Source of the DNA: Bacillota bacterium
Lineage (GTDB): Bacteria > Bacillota > Clostridia > Lachnospirales > Lachnospiraceae
Assembly (NCBI GenBank): GCA_023411555.1
Contig: JAEYOQ010000010.1
Coordinates: forward strand, 1 to 56,669
Direction of reading: 5' to 3'
DNA: 56,669 bases
Each line of letters begins with the position of its first letter. Position 1 is the stretch's first letter. Made by a program: the position numbers and the translations under genes. This document shows, one piece after another, positions 1 through 6,797 of the stretch. The notes beneath the pieces are model-generated. The model was not told the DNA's origin. It saw nothing but the letters and a program-made list of their open reading frames with translations, and searched no databases.

Positions 1-125
1 TTCTATTTGCTCATTGGAAAAATCGGTATGGAACTATGAGTTGAATGATAAGAGCCGTATGAAAGGAGACTTTCACGTACGGTTCTGTGAGAAGTTTGAG
101 GTGAAATTCCTCTTACTTACTCGAC
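1..125 (+). ncRNA. Group II intron, 3' end (domains V-VI)
   Basis: The segment at 52-85 has the form of group II intron domain V: it opens GAGCCGTATG, has a GAGA tetraloop on a GAAAG/CTTTC stem, and closes with GTACGGTTC. The following hairpin (GAGG/CCTC flanked by AGT/ACT) fits domain VI, and the sequence then ends in TTACTCGAC, like the CTACTTCAC end of the Lactococcus LtrB intron. I therefore place the intron 3' boundary at about 125. The 5' part and any reverse transcriptase gene lie before the window. The exact boundary is inferred from known introns. Confidence 0.82.
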
Positions 126-130
126 TGGGA

Positions 131-166
131 GGTCGGTAGATAAAATAATTTATCTACCTCCTACCC
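131..166. other. Perfect hairpin directly after the intron
   Basis: GGTAGATAAA at 135-144 pairs perfectly with TTTATCTACC at 149-158 around an ATAA loop, and flanking GGGAGG/TCCTACCC bases can extend it. There is no T-run, so it is not a complete intrinsic terminator on the plus strand. Some group II introns insert next to terminator-like hairpins, which may be the case here. Nothing else is visible between 167 and 260. Confidence 0.5.
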
Positions 167-277
167 GATTAAGAAAATACCGAAGAGTGACATTTTAGTT
201 AATATATGGTATAATCTTCAGGATTAAGCAGAGTAATTATTTTTATAAATTATATTTTTGAAAAGGAGGTTAGAGGA

Positions 278-982
278 ATGTTTGAGATGATCAATAATAA
301 AAATGATATTATGATTAATTGGATAGCACCCATTATTGGTATGATTATTGTTGTGATTGCGATTAAGCTATTCGTGGAACGGAATAAAAGTAAGGCGGTT
401 ATCGGTATCATCAATATAGCGAATAACCGGTTTATTGATGCGATCAGACCGTTTTTTATCCAGGAGATTGAAATTAACATGAAGCTGATCAATAACATCA
501 GGAATGCGATTAAGCGAGAATATTGCGCAGATGATAACATGCTTTATACAATTGAACAGCTGGAGGAACAGATTATACTGGATATATCCGAGACGAAATA
601 TCTGACAGAGGAGCGCAAAAAGGAATTAATACATAATGTCTACGTTAAGTTCGATGAGCTTAAGAATGAGGTTCAGGAAAGCCGAACTGAGGAACAGACC
701 GAATTAATCAAATCGGAAATTAATAGGCTGAAGACCAGCAATACAAGGCTGTTAATTCTGTTTATTTTGATTATAATGATGACCATAATTTTATTAATCA
801 ATTATTTTTATACCCTGGATTTTAGTAATCTATATCTGATCATTATTATTTTACCGCTAATCATGTTCCTAGTAGAGATGATTACCGATAATATGGCTCA
901 AAATAAGAAAAACACTAGCAAGATAGAAGAGAAGAAGTATCAGGTCGAAAAGGGTGAGATTAAGAGTATCTCCGAACAGTAA
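278..982 (+). CDS. Unrecognised three-segment membrane protein
   Basis: This 234-residue protein has one hydrophobic segment near residues 13-31, a long charged helical region (about 35-155) rich in E, K and I, then two hydrophobic segments at about 160-180 and 185-205, and a charged C-terminal tail. The start is supported by AAAGGAGGT at 262-270, eight bases before the ATG. A terminator follows at 1002, so it is probably a single-gene transcript lying between a group II intron and comM. I do not recognise a family; the layout of a cytoplasmic coiled region between membrane anchors is all that can be said. Its base composition resembles the host flanks rather than the inserted element further on. 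Confidence 0.8.
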   Translation: MFEMINNKNDIMINWIAPIIGMIIVVIAIKLFVERNKSKAVIGIINIANNRFIDAIRPFFIQEIEINMKLINNIRNAIKREYCADDNMLYTIEQLEEQIILDISETKYLTEERKKELIHNVYVKFDELKNEVQESRTEEQTELIKSEINRLKTSNTRLLILFILIIMMTIILLINYFYTLDFSNLYLIIIILPLIMFLVEMITDNMAQNKKNTSKIEEKKYQVEKGEIKSISEQ

Positions 983-1001
983 CGTCAATAGAGCTTATTA
1001 T

Positions 1002-1043
1002 AAAGGATTCCCAAAATCTGCTTGTCAGACGGGAATCCTTTTG
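1002..1043 (+). terminator. Intrinsic terminator after the membrane protein gene
   Basis: AAAGGATTCCC at 1002-1012 pairs with GGGAATCCTTT at 1031-1041 and runs into TTTTG. It separates the upstream gene from comM. Confidence 0.85.
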
Positions 1044-1101
1044 TTATACTAGCATCAGCAAATGATTCCTTCATTGTGGAGAGACAATGAAAGGAGAAAA
1101 T

Positions 1102-2006
1102 ATGTTTAGTAAAGCTTATAGTGCTGCCGTCCATGGAATCGATGCTCTGATTGTATCCGTGGAGGCGGATGTCAGTGATGGTTTACCGATCTTTGACATG
1201 GTGGGTTACCTTGGCTCGGAGGTAAAGGAAGCACGGGAAAGAGTGCGAATTGCTCTTAAGAACTCCGGATATATGCTTCCTGCCAAGCGTATCACCGTGA
1301 ACCTGTCGCCTGCTGATGTACGAAAGGAAGGAACAGCCTTCGATCTGCCTGTCGCTATCGCAATTCTTGTGGCCTTTGGCCATCTTCCCGAGGACTATCT
1401 AAAAGATACTTTGATCGTCGGAGAACTCAGCCTAAACGGAAAAGTAAATAAGGTGAATGGTGTTCTGCCTATTGTATATACCGCAAGGGAGCAGGGCTTT
1501 AAAAAGTGCATTGTTCCTAAGGAGAATGCCAAAGAAGGCGCTGTAGTCAGCGGTATTAAGGTTTATGGCGTCTCCTCACTATTGGAACTGGTACAGTTGC
1601 TTAGTGAAAAATTAGAAGTTGCTCCTGAGTATGTGGATATAAATCAGCTGTTAGCAGAACAGAAGGCAGGAGAAGCTGCTGATTTTTCGGAAGTGGCAGG
1701 CCAGAAAGCGGTGAAAAGGGCCATCGAGATTGCGGTTTCAGGGCTACATAATCTGCTTATGATCGGACCACCGGGATCGGGTAAAACCATGCTGGCTAAG
1801 CGGATACCATCTATTATGCCTGAGCTTACTTTTGAAGAGAGCATGGAGATATCAAAGATCTATAGTATCGCTGGTCTTATGGACCAGCAAGCATTAATTG
1901 CCAGGAGACCCTTCCGCAGTCCACACCATACAATCACAACGACTGCCTTAGTTGGCGGGGGTGGCGTCCCTAAACCGGGAGAAATCAGTCTGGCTCATCT
2001 TGGAGT
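1102..2006 (+). pseudogene. comM: comM (yifB) 5' part, interrupted by the mobile element
   Basis: ComM/YifB is an AAA+ Mg-chelatase-like protein; in naturally transformable bacteria ComM is a hexameric branch-migration helicase that helps integrate incoming DNA. This part encodes about the first 302 residues: the N-terminal domain beginning MFSKAYSAAVHGIDAL, and the Walker A motif GPPGSGKTML (about residue 222). The start chosen is ATG 1102, because AAAGGAGAA lies just upstream and homologues begin there; an in-frame ATG at 1087 is less likely. The family sequence runs normally through AHLGV (ending near 2006) and then turns into foreign sequence, with the frame stopping at 2076. Without the second half (13488-14115) the ATPase lacks most of its core, so the fragment is presumably inactive while the element is in place. 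Confidence 0.93.
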
Positions 2007-2020
2007 ACTATGTTGTAAGG
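1993..2020. other. Left attachment site (attL) of the element
   Basis: comM sequence (cat ctt gga) meets the core GT at 2005-2006, followed by the element arm ACTATGTTGTAAGG (2007-2020). The arm is the imperfect mirror of the right-end arm: 10 of 14 positions pair, as expected for the two half-sites of a serine-integrase attP. Confidence 0.75.
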
Positions 2021-2108
2021 TTTCAAAACATTTTATAGACACCACTCAAAGCCTTGATTTTACTAGGAAAATTTAATCTTTTTGCTTTCAATAGTAGGAA
2101 AAATCTGT

Positions 2109-2114
2109 TATAAT
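2109..2114 (+). promoter_or_regulatory. -10 box TATAAT at the element's left end
   Basis: A perfect TATAAT lies at 2109-2114. The -35 region is poor (TTTCAA at 2086-2091 at 17-bp spacing). Transcription would begin near 2121 and run into the two-hairpin unit that follows. Confidence 0.5.
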
Positions 2115-2120
2115 AAAAGT

Positions 2121-2219
2121 GTCAAAGATGTATTCCTCCTATGATACATTGGCACAGACCACAAAACACTTTAGCACTTAAACACTTATTTAAAAGATAA
2201 GCGGTTTAAGTGCTTTTTT
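2121..2219 (+). ncRNA. Candidate small RNA with anti-Shine-Dalgarno loop
   Basis: Downstream of the TATAAT box there is no ORF but a compact RNA-like unit of about 99 nt. Its first hairpin pairs ATGTAT (2128-2133) with ATACAT (2144-2149) and exposes the loop TCCTCCTATG, a perfect complement of AGGAGGA. The second hairpin, AGCACTTAAAC (2173-2183) with GTTTAAGTGCT (2204-2214), runs into T6 and is a good intrinsic terminator. Promoter, C-rich loop and terminator together are the usual anatomy of a trans-acting small RNA that masks ribosome binding sites. It could instead be an attenuated leader of the 2246 operon. This is inference from sequence only. Confidence 0.5.
2173..2219 (+). terminator. 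Intrinsic terminator before the left operon
   Basis: An 11-bp uninterrupted stem (2173-2183 with 2204-2214) is followed by six T residues. It would stop transcripts entering from comM or from the 2109 promoter before the first element gene, unless read through. Confidence 0.8.
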
Positions 2220-2245
2220 GTTTTGTCAAGAAAGGAGTTGATGAA

Positions 2246-2407
2246 ATGCAAAGTCAGAAAGGCGAAGTCAAAGTATTTTGGGATACTGTAAACGGTAAAA
2301 AGGTACTTCGATTAAGTGCAAAGCATATACCAGAGGAATTGAAAAATGAATTGATAAAAGTATTAGGGGCAAAGGCAATGCACATGGAGGTGACGGCTGA
2401 AAAATGA
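2246..2407 (+). CDS. Small element protein, 53 aa
   Basis: The start is ATG 2246 because AAAGGAG at 2231-2237 is correctly spaced from it; a longer frame back to 2210 would have no ribosome binding site and would run into the terminator. The product is a short, charged protein (MQSQKGEVKVFWDTVNGKK...) with no membrane segment. Its last codons overlap the start of the next gene (ATGA at 2404-2407), so the two are translationally coupled. No family is recognised. Small basic proteins beside attachment sites can be excisionases (recombination directionality factors), but nothing here proves that role. Confidence 0.75.
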   Translation: MQSQKGEVKVFWDTVNGKKVLRLSAKHIPEELKNELIKVLGAKAMHMEVTAEK

Positions 2408-2886
2408 TTTACAAATATTCAGATATGCCAAAAGTCAAAGCACCAGCCGTATTATACAGTATTGAATTGTATTTTGAAGCAACAGATAAAGATATTATAG
2501 ATTTGCAAAATGCTTACAAATATGCACGAAAGAAGAATCCACATATTAGTTGGTTTATAGCAGATAGTGATACTGACAGTAAAACAGCATTTAAAGTTAT
2601 TGAAAGGACAGGAAAACAAGGTAAGCAAAAAATAGTAGTATATGGCGATAAAGTACCAAGGCATATACATACAGGGGTAATGGGTAATGAGGAAAAATCA
2701 GCATGGAAAGTAGCTGAACATATAAGAGTATCAATGAATAAAAAGAAAGGCAAGAAAATTGCAAGGGTTGTATCAATGCAAGGAGTTGGATTTATTAGAT
2801 ATTCATGTATGCAAGCAAATCATTTTTATAAAGGTGGTGATTTTGATTTTAGCTTTGCAGAAAGTGATTTTTACATTGAGGAATGA
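2404..2886 (+). CDS. Possible HUH-type rep/relaxase-like protein, 160 aa
   Basis: The gene overlaps the previous one by four bases (ATGA). The product contains a His-hydrophobic-His motif at residues 87-89 in the context KVPRHIHTGVMG, followed about 45 residues later by GVGFIRYSCMQANHFYKGG, in which R132-Y133 and K143 sit as in the tyrosine motif of small Rep_2-type plasmid replication proteins (R-Y...N...K). Order and spacing fit a minimal HUH endonuclease fold, with residues 15-25 and 48-53 as candidate beta strands. At 160 residues it is shorter than typical Rep proteins and has no helicase or winged-helix tail. The assignment rests on motif resemblance only; an unrelated phage orphan is a real alternative. 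Confidence 0.72.
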   Translation: MIYKYSDMPKVKAPAVLYSIELYFEATDKDIIDLQNAYKYARKKNPHISWFIADSDTDSKTAFKVIERTGKQGKQKIVVYGDKVPRHIHTGVMGNEEKSAWKVAEHIRVSMNKKKGKKIARVVSMQGVGFIRYSCMQANHFYKGGDFDFSFAESDFYIEE

Positions 2887-3047
2887 TTTTGCAATTTTCT
2901 GAAAGTGAAAATCTAGTCTGTTCAAGTGTCAATAAAGCTATATAAATACTGGGCTTGAAGTCATTTTTCAGATAAAAAATTTCCATATTATTTAATAAGT
3001 GTATCATGTAATACTAGGCACAGTACAAACAATGAAAGGAGTACACC

Positions 3048-3200
3048 ATGAAAAAATTGACATTAGAAGAATACGAGGAAAGAAGACGTAGACAATGTGA
3101 AAATCAAAAAAAGTATTATTACCGTAAAAAGCAAGAAAGACTTGAAAATGCAAGTAAATTGGCCGAAGCCAAAGCCAAAGAATTGAAAGGAGATAAATAA
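3048..3200 (+). CDS. Very small charged protein, 50 aa
   Basis: An ATG at 3048 lies after GAAAGGAG (3034-3041) and opens a 50-residue frame ending TAA 3198-3200. The peptide is almost entirely charged and helical (EEYEERRRRQCENQKK...RKKQERLENASKLAEAKAKE), so it should form a single amphipathic or coiled helix, perhaps nucleic-acid binding. Its tail carries the ribosome binding site (AAAGGAGAT) of the gene at 3203, a tight operon link. No family is recognised. Confidence 0.72.
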   Translation: MKKLTLEEYEERRRRQCENQKKYYYRKKQERLENASKLAEAKAKELKGDK

Positions 3201-3202
3201 TT

Positions 3203-3895
3203 ATGCCGAGATTACCAGAGTTTATGAAAGTAGGAAACAAGGAAAAAGGATTATTAATCAATTCAGTATTGCAGAATATTAATGCAATCAAACAGGAAAT
3301 CAATGACAATGCAAAGTATTATACTCCTGTATGGAAAAAGGAAATGTTACAGGCATTAAAAGTTGAAGCAAGGGCAGTTTTAGAAGAAGCACTTGCAGAA
3401 GTGGAAACATTGAATAAGCAGTATGAAGACAGGGTTAGTAAAATCAAGAATACTCCATTCAGCCATACGGTGAATAAGGACTTCCTTGATACTGTCAATT
3501 ATACAAAGTCACGTTTATTAGCTGAATTAAAAATCAATCCATATAAAAAGGATAGTCTTTTAGAAATGGCAGTTGTATCAAAATCGGGAGCACAGGCAGT
3601 TCTTGAATTGATTGACAGTAAGGAAATCGACGATTCATTATGGACAGATGATTTATACAAAAAGGCATTTATCAATAGCAAGTCACAGGCAGAGATTGAC
3701 TTTGAATTGAAAAAGGAAAAGCAGATTGAAGCAATCAATACTGAATGGAGTAATGCTTACAATCACGGACATTATTATGCCGCAGAAAAAATACTGAATG
3801 GTGATGTGCGTAGTGTCGTACCGATGCCGACACTAGAAAGACAATTTGATATTGAAATTGAGGAAATCCAAAAGCAAATAGACGAGGGTAGATAA
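3203..3895 (+). CDS. Helical element protein, 230 aa, unknown function
   Basis: The start ATG 3203 follows AAAGGAGATAAATAATT. The product is highly helical and charged, with a long predicted helix around residues 45-80 (KEMLQALKVEARAVLEEALA...) and an acidic helical C-terminus (ERQFDIEIEEIQKQIDEGR). No membrane segment, signal peptide or catalytic motif is visible. It ends exactly where the next gene starts (TAA then ATG at 3896). Position before a terminase-like gene and the helical character would suit a phage head-associated or scaffold-like protein, but this is only contextual. Confidence 0.78.
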   Translation: MPRLPEFMKVGNKEKGLLINSVLQNINAIKQEINDNAKYYTPVWKKEMLQALKVEARAVLEEALAEVETLNKQYEDRVSKIKNTPFSHTVNKDFLDTVNYTKSRLLAELKINPYKKDSLLEMAVVSKSGAQAVLELIDSKEIDDSLWTDDLYKKAFINSKSQAEIDFELKKEKQIEAINTEWSNAYNHGHYYAAEKILNGDVRSVVPMPTLERQFDIEIEEIQKQIDEGR

Positions 3896-4384
3896 ATGGC
3901 TATCAATATTAGGTCAACCGATAATACAGTATTCAATCCATTGACTATATCAAAGCCACAATACATAGATACTGACATTGAGGAAGTGTATATAGCCAAT
4001 GGAGAGGAGTACATACAAGGAAAAGGATATATTCAGAAATACGATGTTGTTGTAGTAAGGCGAATTACTCCAGACATGGTAAGAAAATATATTCAATCAT
4101 TCAATGATAAAGAAAGTGCTTTGAATTGTATGTATAGCTATTACAAAGACGACCTTGTTAAAGGGCTTTTGACGGTGCTGAATAATGAGCCGAGTATTAA
4201 TACACTAGAAAATAATGACAGCACCGTCAAAATTGAAAATACAAAGTCTGAGAATAAGACATTCAGTTTTGCAGATGATGATTTAGTCAATAAAGCATCA
4301 AGAGTAGATACACAAGTAAAGACACGAAGCAATAATTTAGGAGCATATAAAAAGCAAGTAAGGAAAGACAGTAGTATATTTTAG
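3896..4384 (+). CDS. Element protein, 162 aa; parent of the remnant at 11672
   Basis: The frame starts at the ATG directly after the preceding TAA, so translation is probably coupled. The product opens with a beta-rich part (MAINIRSTDNTVFNPLTISK... and a YDVVVVRRITP strand) and ends with a polar low-complexity tail. No known domain is recognised. Its C-terminal coding region (about 4148-4400) reappears in degraded form at 11672-11826 in front of the integrase gene: DLVKGLLTVLNNEPSINTLE here corresponds to DLVKELLKSFHFSSIQIHTE there. This shows that related copies of this gene have moved within the element or between elements. Confidence 0.75.
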   Translation: MAINIRSTDNTVFNPLTISKPQYIDTDIEEVYIANGEEYIQGKGYIQKYDVVVVRRITPDMVRKYIQSFNDKESALNCMYSYYKDDLVKGLLTVLNNEPSINTLENNDSTVKIENTKSENKTFSFADDDLVNKASRVDTQVKTRSNNLGAYKKQVRKDSSIF

Positions 4385-4417
4385 GATAAATTAGTACGAA
4401 AGGGGGGGATTTTTCAC

Positions 4418-4837
4418 ATGAATAAATTAGCAGAGGATTTGAAGTTGCCAGAAGAAATAGCTGGGTTGAATGTAAAGGAAACAAAGTTTGTTATTAGTTT
4501 ACTATGTCATGGCTCAATACCAAAAGCAGGGCAAGAAGCAGGCATTAATAGGAATACTGCATATAAATGGGCGAATAGTGAAAAAATCAATGTCACACTT
4601 GATAGACTACGAAAAGCATTAGCAATGCAATCATTAAATCGTAATAAGCTATTTATGAATACAGCAGTAGATAAAGTATTTGAGATTATGAATGATGAAA
4701 AATCGTCCAAAAATACTCAGCTTAATGCGGCGAAGATATTGATTGAAATTGCAGACCGTTCCATTGAAAAGACAGATATTATTGAAAGGCTCAATGATTT
4801 AGAAAGACTTGAAGAAAAAGACGAGGAGGTTTGGTAA
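4418..4837 (+). CDS. Phage terminase small-subunit-like HTH protein, 139 aa
   Basis: AAGGGGGGGAT precedes ATG 4418. The N-terminal half resembles the helix-turn-helix of phage small terminase/phBC6A51-type proteins: LNVKETKFVISLLCHGSIPKAG followed by QEAGINRNTAYKWANSEKI, the usual arrangement in which a block ending in A-G-I/V-xx-T-AYxW recognises DNA. A helical oligomerisation region follows (about 70-115) and an acidic tail (ERLNDLERLEEKDEEVW). Small terminases select viral DNA for packaging with a large ATPase subunit; no large subunit is present in the window. Packaging help from a phage, or a regulatory role, are both possible. Confidence 0.68.
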   Translation: MNKLAEDLKLPEEIAGLNVKETKFVISLLCHGSIPKAGQEAGINRNTAYKWANSEKINVTLDRLRKALAMQSLNRNKLFMNTAVDKVFEIMNDEKSSKNTQLNAAKILIEIADRSIEKTDIIERLNDLERLEEKDEEVW

Positions 4838-5127
4838 TGAGCAAATACAGTACATTACATAAAAAGCTTGATAAAATGCAAAGTAAAGGCACGTCTAAAA
4901 TTGCTCCTGTAATGGCATTTATTAATACTACTAAAGGCGAATGTGATGCTAGTATAAGTTTTTGGGATGGGAAGCCGTATCCCAGAAGTGCTAGAAGTGA
5001 AAAATTAGTAGGACATTTTGAAAATTATGAAGAAGTACAAAATGAAATTTATACTATTCAAGGCATATTTCCACCGACAAGCACGGGGATGATTATATTT
5101 GTAGGGGAGGAGGATTTACTTGATTGA
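4837..5127 (+). CDS. Small element protein, 96 aa
   Basis: The best start is ATG 4837, which overlaps the previous stop by one base (TAATG) and has GAGGAGGT at 4823-4830; a TTG six bases upstream is too close to that site. The soluble product (MSKYSTLHKKLDKMQSKG...) contains strand-turn patterns (FINTTKGECDASISFWDGKPYP, MIIFVGEEDLLD) and no membrane segment. No family is recognised. It is coupled to both neighbours. Confidence 0.72.
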   Translation: MSKYSTLHKKLDKMQSKGTSKIAPVMAFINTTKGECDASISFWDGKPYPRSARSEKLVGHFENYEEVQNEIYTIQGIFPPTSTGMIIFVGEEDLLD

Positions 5128-5389
5128 ATGTTGTTTAAGTCCCAAAGGAATACAAAGCTATTGTAGAGATGAAAGATTGTGGGCAAATAAATTAGTGATA
5201 AATTATTTAGATGAAGGGTACAGGCTTGACATAATATTATTTACTACATATCGGAGTACAAAGCCAAAAGAAATACTATCACGGTCATTCGATACAAAAG
5301 AAGAAATGAATACATTTATAGGTTCACTTCGTTCATTGTATCCAAGAATAGACATAGCAATTTATGATTACAGGAAAGGAGAAAATTAA
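5120..5389 (+). CDS. Small element protein, 89 aa, TTG start
   Basis: The start is the TTG at 5120, six bases after GGGGAGGAGG (5104-5113); no in-frame ATG exists until internal positions. The coding region overlaps the end of the previous gene by eight bases. The product is a small alpha/beta-looking protein (MIECCLSPKGIQSYCRDERLW..., RLDIILFTTYRS, IDIAIYDYRKGEN) with several cysteines near the N-terminus. No known family is recognised. The similar size and strand pattern of this and its upstream neighbour might reflect a two-component small complex, which is speculation. Confidence 0.65.
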   Translation: MIECCLSPKGIQSYCRDERLWANKLVINYLDEGYRLDIILFTTYRSTKPKEILSRSFDTKEEMNTFIGSLRSLYPRIDIAIYDYRKGEN

Positions 5390-5390
5390 A

Positions 5391-5645
5391 ATGTTAGGGA
5401 AATTACATCAATTCACAGTAAATGAAAATGGATTTATCAAGGTAACAATAGTTGATAATTTTCCATTTGGGCGTACTCCAGGCACTGGAGAAGATGACAG
5501 AAAGACATACGCATTAATTGAAAGTTCGTATTGTTTGCCATTTGTAATGAAAATGAGCCATATATTGAATACACAAGTACAATACGATGCAGAAGCAAAG
5601 TCATTTTATGTAGGCGACCATTATGTAATACATACACACGAATAA
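5391..5645 (+). CDS. Small element protein, 84 aa
   Basis: ATG 5391 follows GGAAAGGAG (5373-5381) at good spacing, so I prefer it to an in-frame ATG at 5364 that lies inside the previous gene without a binding site. The product (MLGKLHQFTVNENGFIKVTIVDNFPFG...) is beta-rich and soluble and ends in HYVIHTHE. It is the last gene of the left operon; an intrinsic terminator begins six bases after its stop. No family is recognised. Confidence 0.7.
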   Translation: MLGKLHQFTVNENGFIKVTIVDNFPFGRTPGTGEDDRKTYALIESSYCLPFVMKMSHILNTQVQYDAEAKSFYVGDHYVIHTHE

Positions 5646-5650
5646 GTAAG

Positions 5651-5682
5651 AAAGGCTACTGTGAAATGTCAGTAGCCTTTTT
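5651..5682 (+). terminator. Terminator of the left operon (look-alike copy 1)
   Basis: AAAGGCTACTG (5651-5661) pairs with CAGTAGCCTTT (5670-5680) around TGAAATGT and runs into T5. Nearly the same hairpin recurs at 7373 and 8206. Confidence 0.88.
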
Positions 5683-5689
5683 AATAAAG

Positions 5690-6094
5690 CTAAAGGGCAA
5701 ATAAATCATTAATAATATCATTAACACTAGGAAATCTTCCCTTTACTAATGTATGTAATTGTAGTATTTCTTCCATATCTGTAAAGACATTTTTATCTCT
5801 ATAGGTCTTTGTAACGAGCATTAATGATAATCTGTCTCTCAATATTTTTTTTGTTTCAGTAGAAGCTAGAAGAACAATATAATTTCCATTAAGAATCGTA
5901 TAAAAGCTGTTTGAGGAATCAAATGGGATACTATTTTCAATTTGAATTGCAATTTTGCTTAGCTCAGTTCCGAGGTTTTCTTTGACCCTTAATTGATTAC
6001 ACAAAGTTGGTGCGTCATTCAAATAAAACCATTCTAGTTTTTCTTGTTTTGTTAACTCAATAATTTTATTTATAATTTCTACTTTACTCGTCAT
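5690..6094 (-). CDS. Unknown soluble protein, 134 aa (minus-strand pair, gene 2)
   Basis: AAGGAGG (reverse strand, 6105-6111) precedes the ATG at 6094. The soluble protein (MTSKVEIINKIIELTKQEKLEWFYL...) has a helical N-terminus and a central strand pattern (FYTILNGNYIVLLAS), a layout common to small cytoplasmic partner proteins. Its start overlaps the stop of the upstream membrane protein, so the two are co-expressed, in the opposite direction to the flanking genes and convergent with the left operon. A membrane-anchored protein paired with a soluble one inside a mobile element could be an immunity or defence cassette, but no family is recognised. Confidence 0.7.
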   Translation of the reverse strand: MTSKVEIINKIIELTKQEKLEWFYLNDAPTLCNQLRVKENLGTELSKIAIQIENSIPFDSSNSFYTILNGNYIVLLASTETKKILRDRLSLMLVTKTYRDKNVFTDMEEILQLHTLVKGRFPSVNDIINDLFAL

Positions 6095-6501
6095 TATAAA
6101 GCCTCCTTATTATAATTTAGATATCCAATTATTCTTGATAGTAAGTTACAAATAGTGTGTATATCATAATTTTTGTCTTTCTCAACTTCTTTAATTAATT
6201 TATTAAAGGTACTGCGCTCCTTTTTGCTCAATGTATTTAGTGATACATGATAAAAAACATTTAGGTCGTTTAGTATATTCAAACGGATTTTATCGTAACT
6301 TTTATCTTGGTTTATTGCATCTTGGTATGTAGTTAATGAAGAAGCCATCTTCTTTCTGTTTTTATTATATTCTTTTCCAGCCTTAAGTTCTTTAATCTTA
6401 TCATCTATTTTTTTGGTTCTAATCGAAATGAATATAGACACTATAAAAGATCCGATAGTAATCAACGAGCAAATGCCTAAGACATAAATATTCTTACCCA
6501 T
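6094..6501 (-). CDS. Membrane-anchored helical protein, 135 aa (minus-strand pair, gene 1)
   Basis: The product begins MGKNIYVLGICSLITIGSFIVSI, one clear transmembrane helix (about residues 5-27), followed by a strongly charged helical cytoplasmic domain. The ATG at 6501 has no Shine-Dalgarno nearby; GAGGTGAT (reverse strand, 6526-6533) is 25 bases away but sits close to an in-frame ATC at 6520-6522 that would add IKELLEF. Either a rare ATC start or a weak ATG start is used. The stop overlaps the start of the next minus-strand gene. Function unknown. Confidence 0.65.
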   Translation of the reverse strand: MGKNIYVLGICSLITIGSFIVSIFISIRTKKIDDKIKELKAGKEYNKNRKKMASSLTTYQDAINQDKSYDKIRLNILNDLNVFYHVSLNTLSKKERSTFNKLIKEVEKDKNYDIHTICNLLSRIIGYLNYNKEAL

Positions 6502-6797
6502 GAATTCAAGTAATTCTTTGATATAATCACCTCATTTGTATAAATAGAAAAATTTACTAAATATAGGATACCATATATTAATTTTATCTTCAAGATGTCT
6601 TTAATAAATTAGAAATTCTTCTATATAATAGGTGAACGTAAAAATACGGTACATTCTAAATTACAATTTCATATGGGGGCGATTAATACGAAAATAAGGT
6701 TGTTTTTCAAATTATTTTACGATGTGTAAACAGGGTCTAGCCCTTTGTTTTACAAGACTGTATAATGAAGGAAAATATTGTAAATAAGAGTGAGGGT
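6502..6797. promoter_or_regulatory. Divergent control region before recombinase 1
   Basis: No ORF is visible. The region must hold the minus-strand promoter of the 6501 pair and the plus-strand promoter of the recombinase. Plus-strand candidates are TATAAT at 6624-6629 and TATAAT at 6761-6766; the second overlaps the ATG at 6765 and so argues for translation start at 6798. An imperfect palindrome AGGGTCTAGCCCT lies at 6732-6744 and a small CGTAAAAATACG hairpin at about 6637-6648; either could bind the recombinase or a repressor. The stretch around 6600-6645 resembles the region before recombinase 2 (10878-10919). Confidence 0.45.

Noticed and set aside
1102..2076. comM truncated by a frameshift or sequencing error
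   Set aside because: The missing half is intact at 13488-14115 in a frame restored exactly by element removal, with an integrase at the junction.
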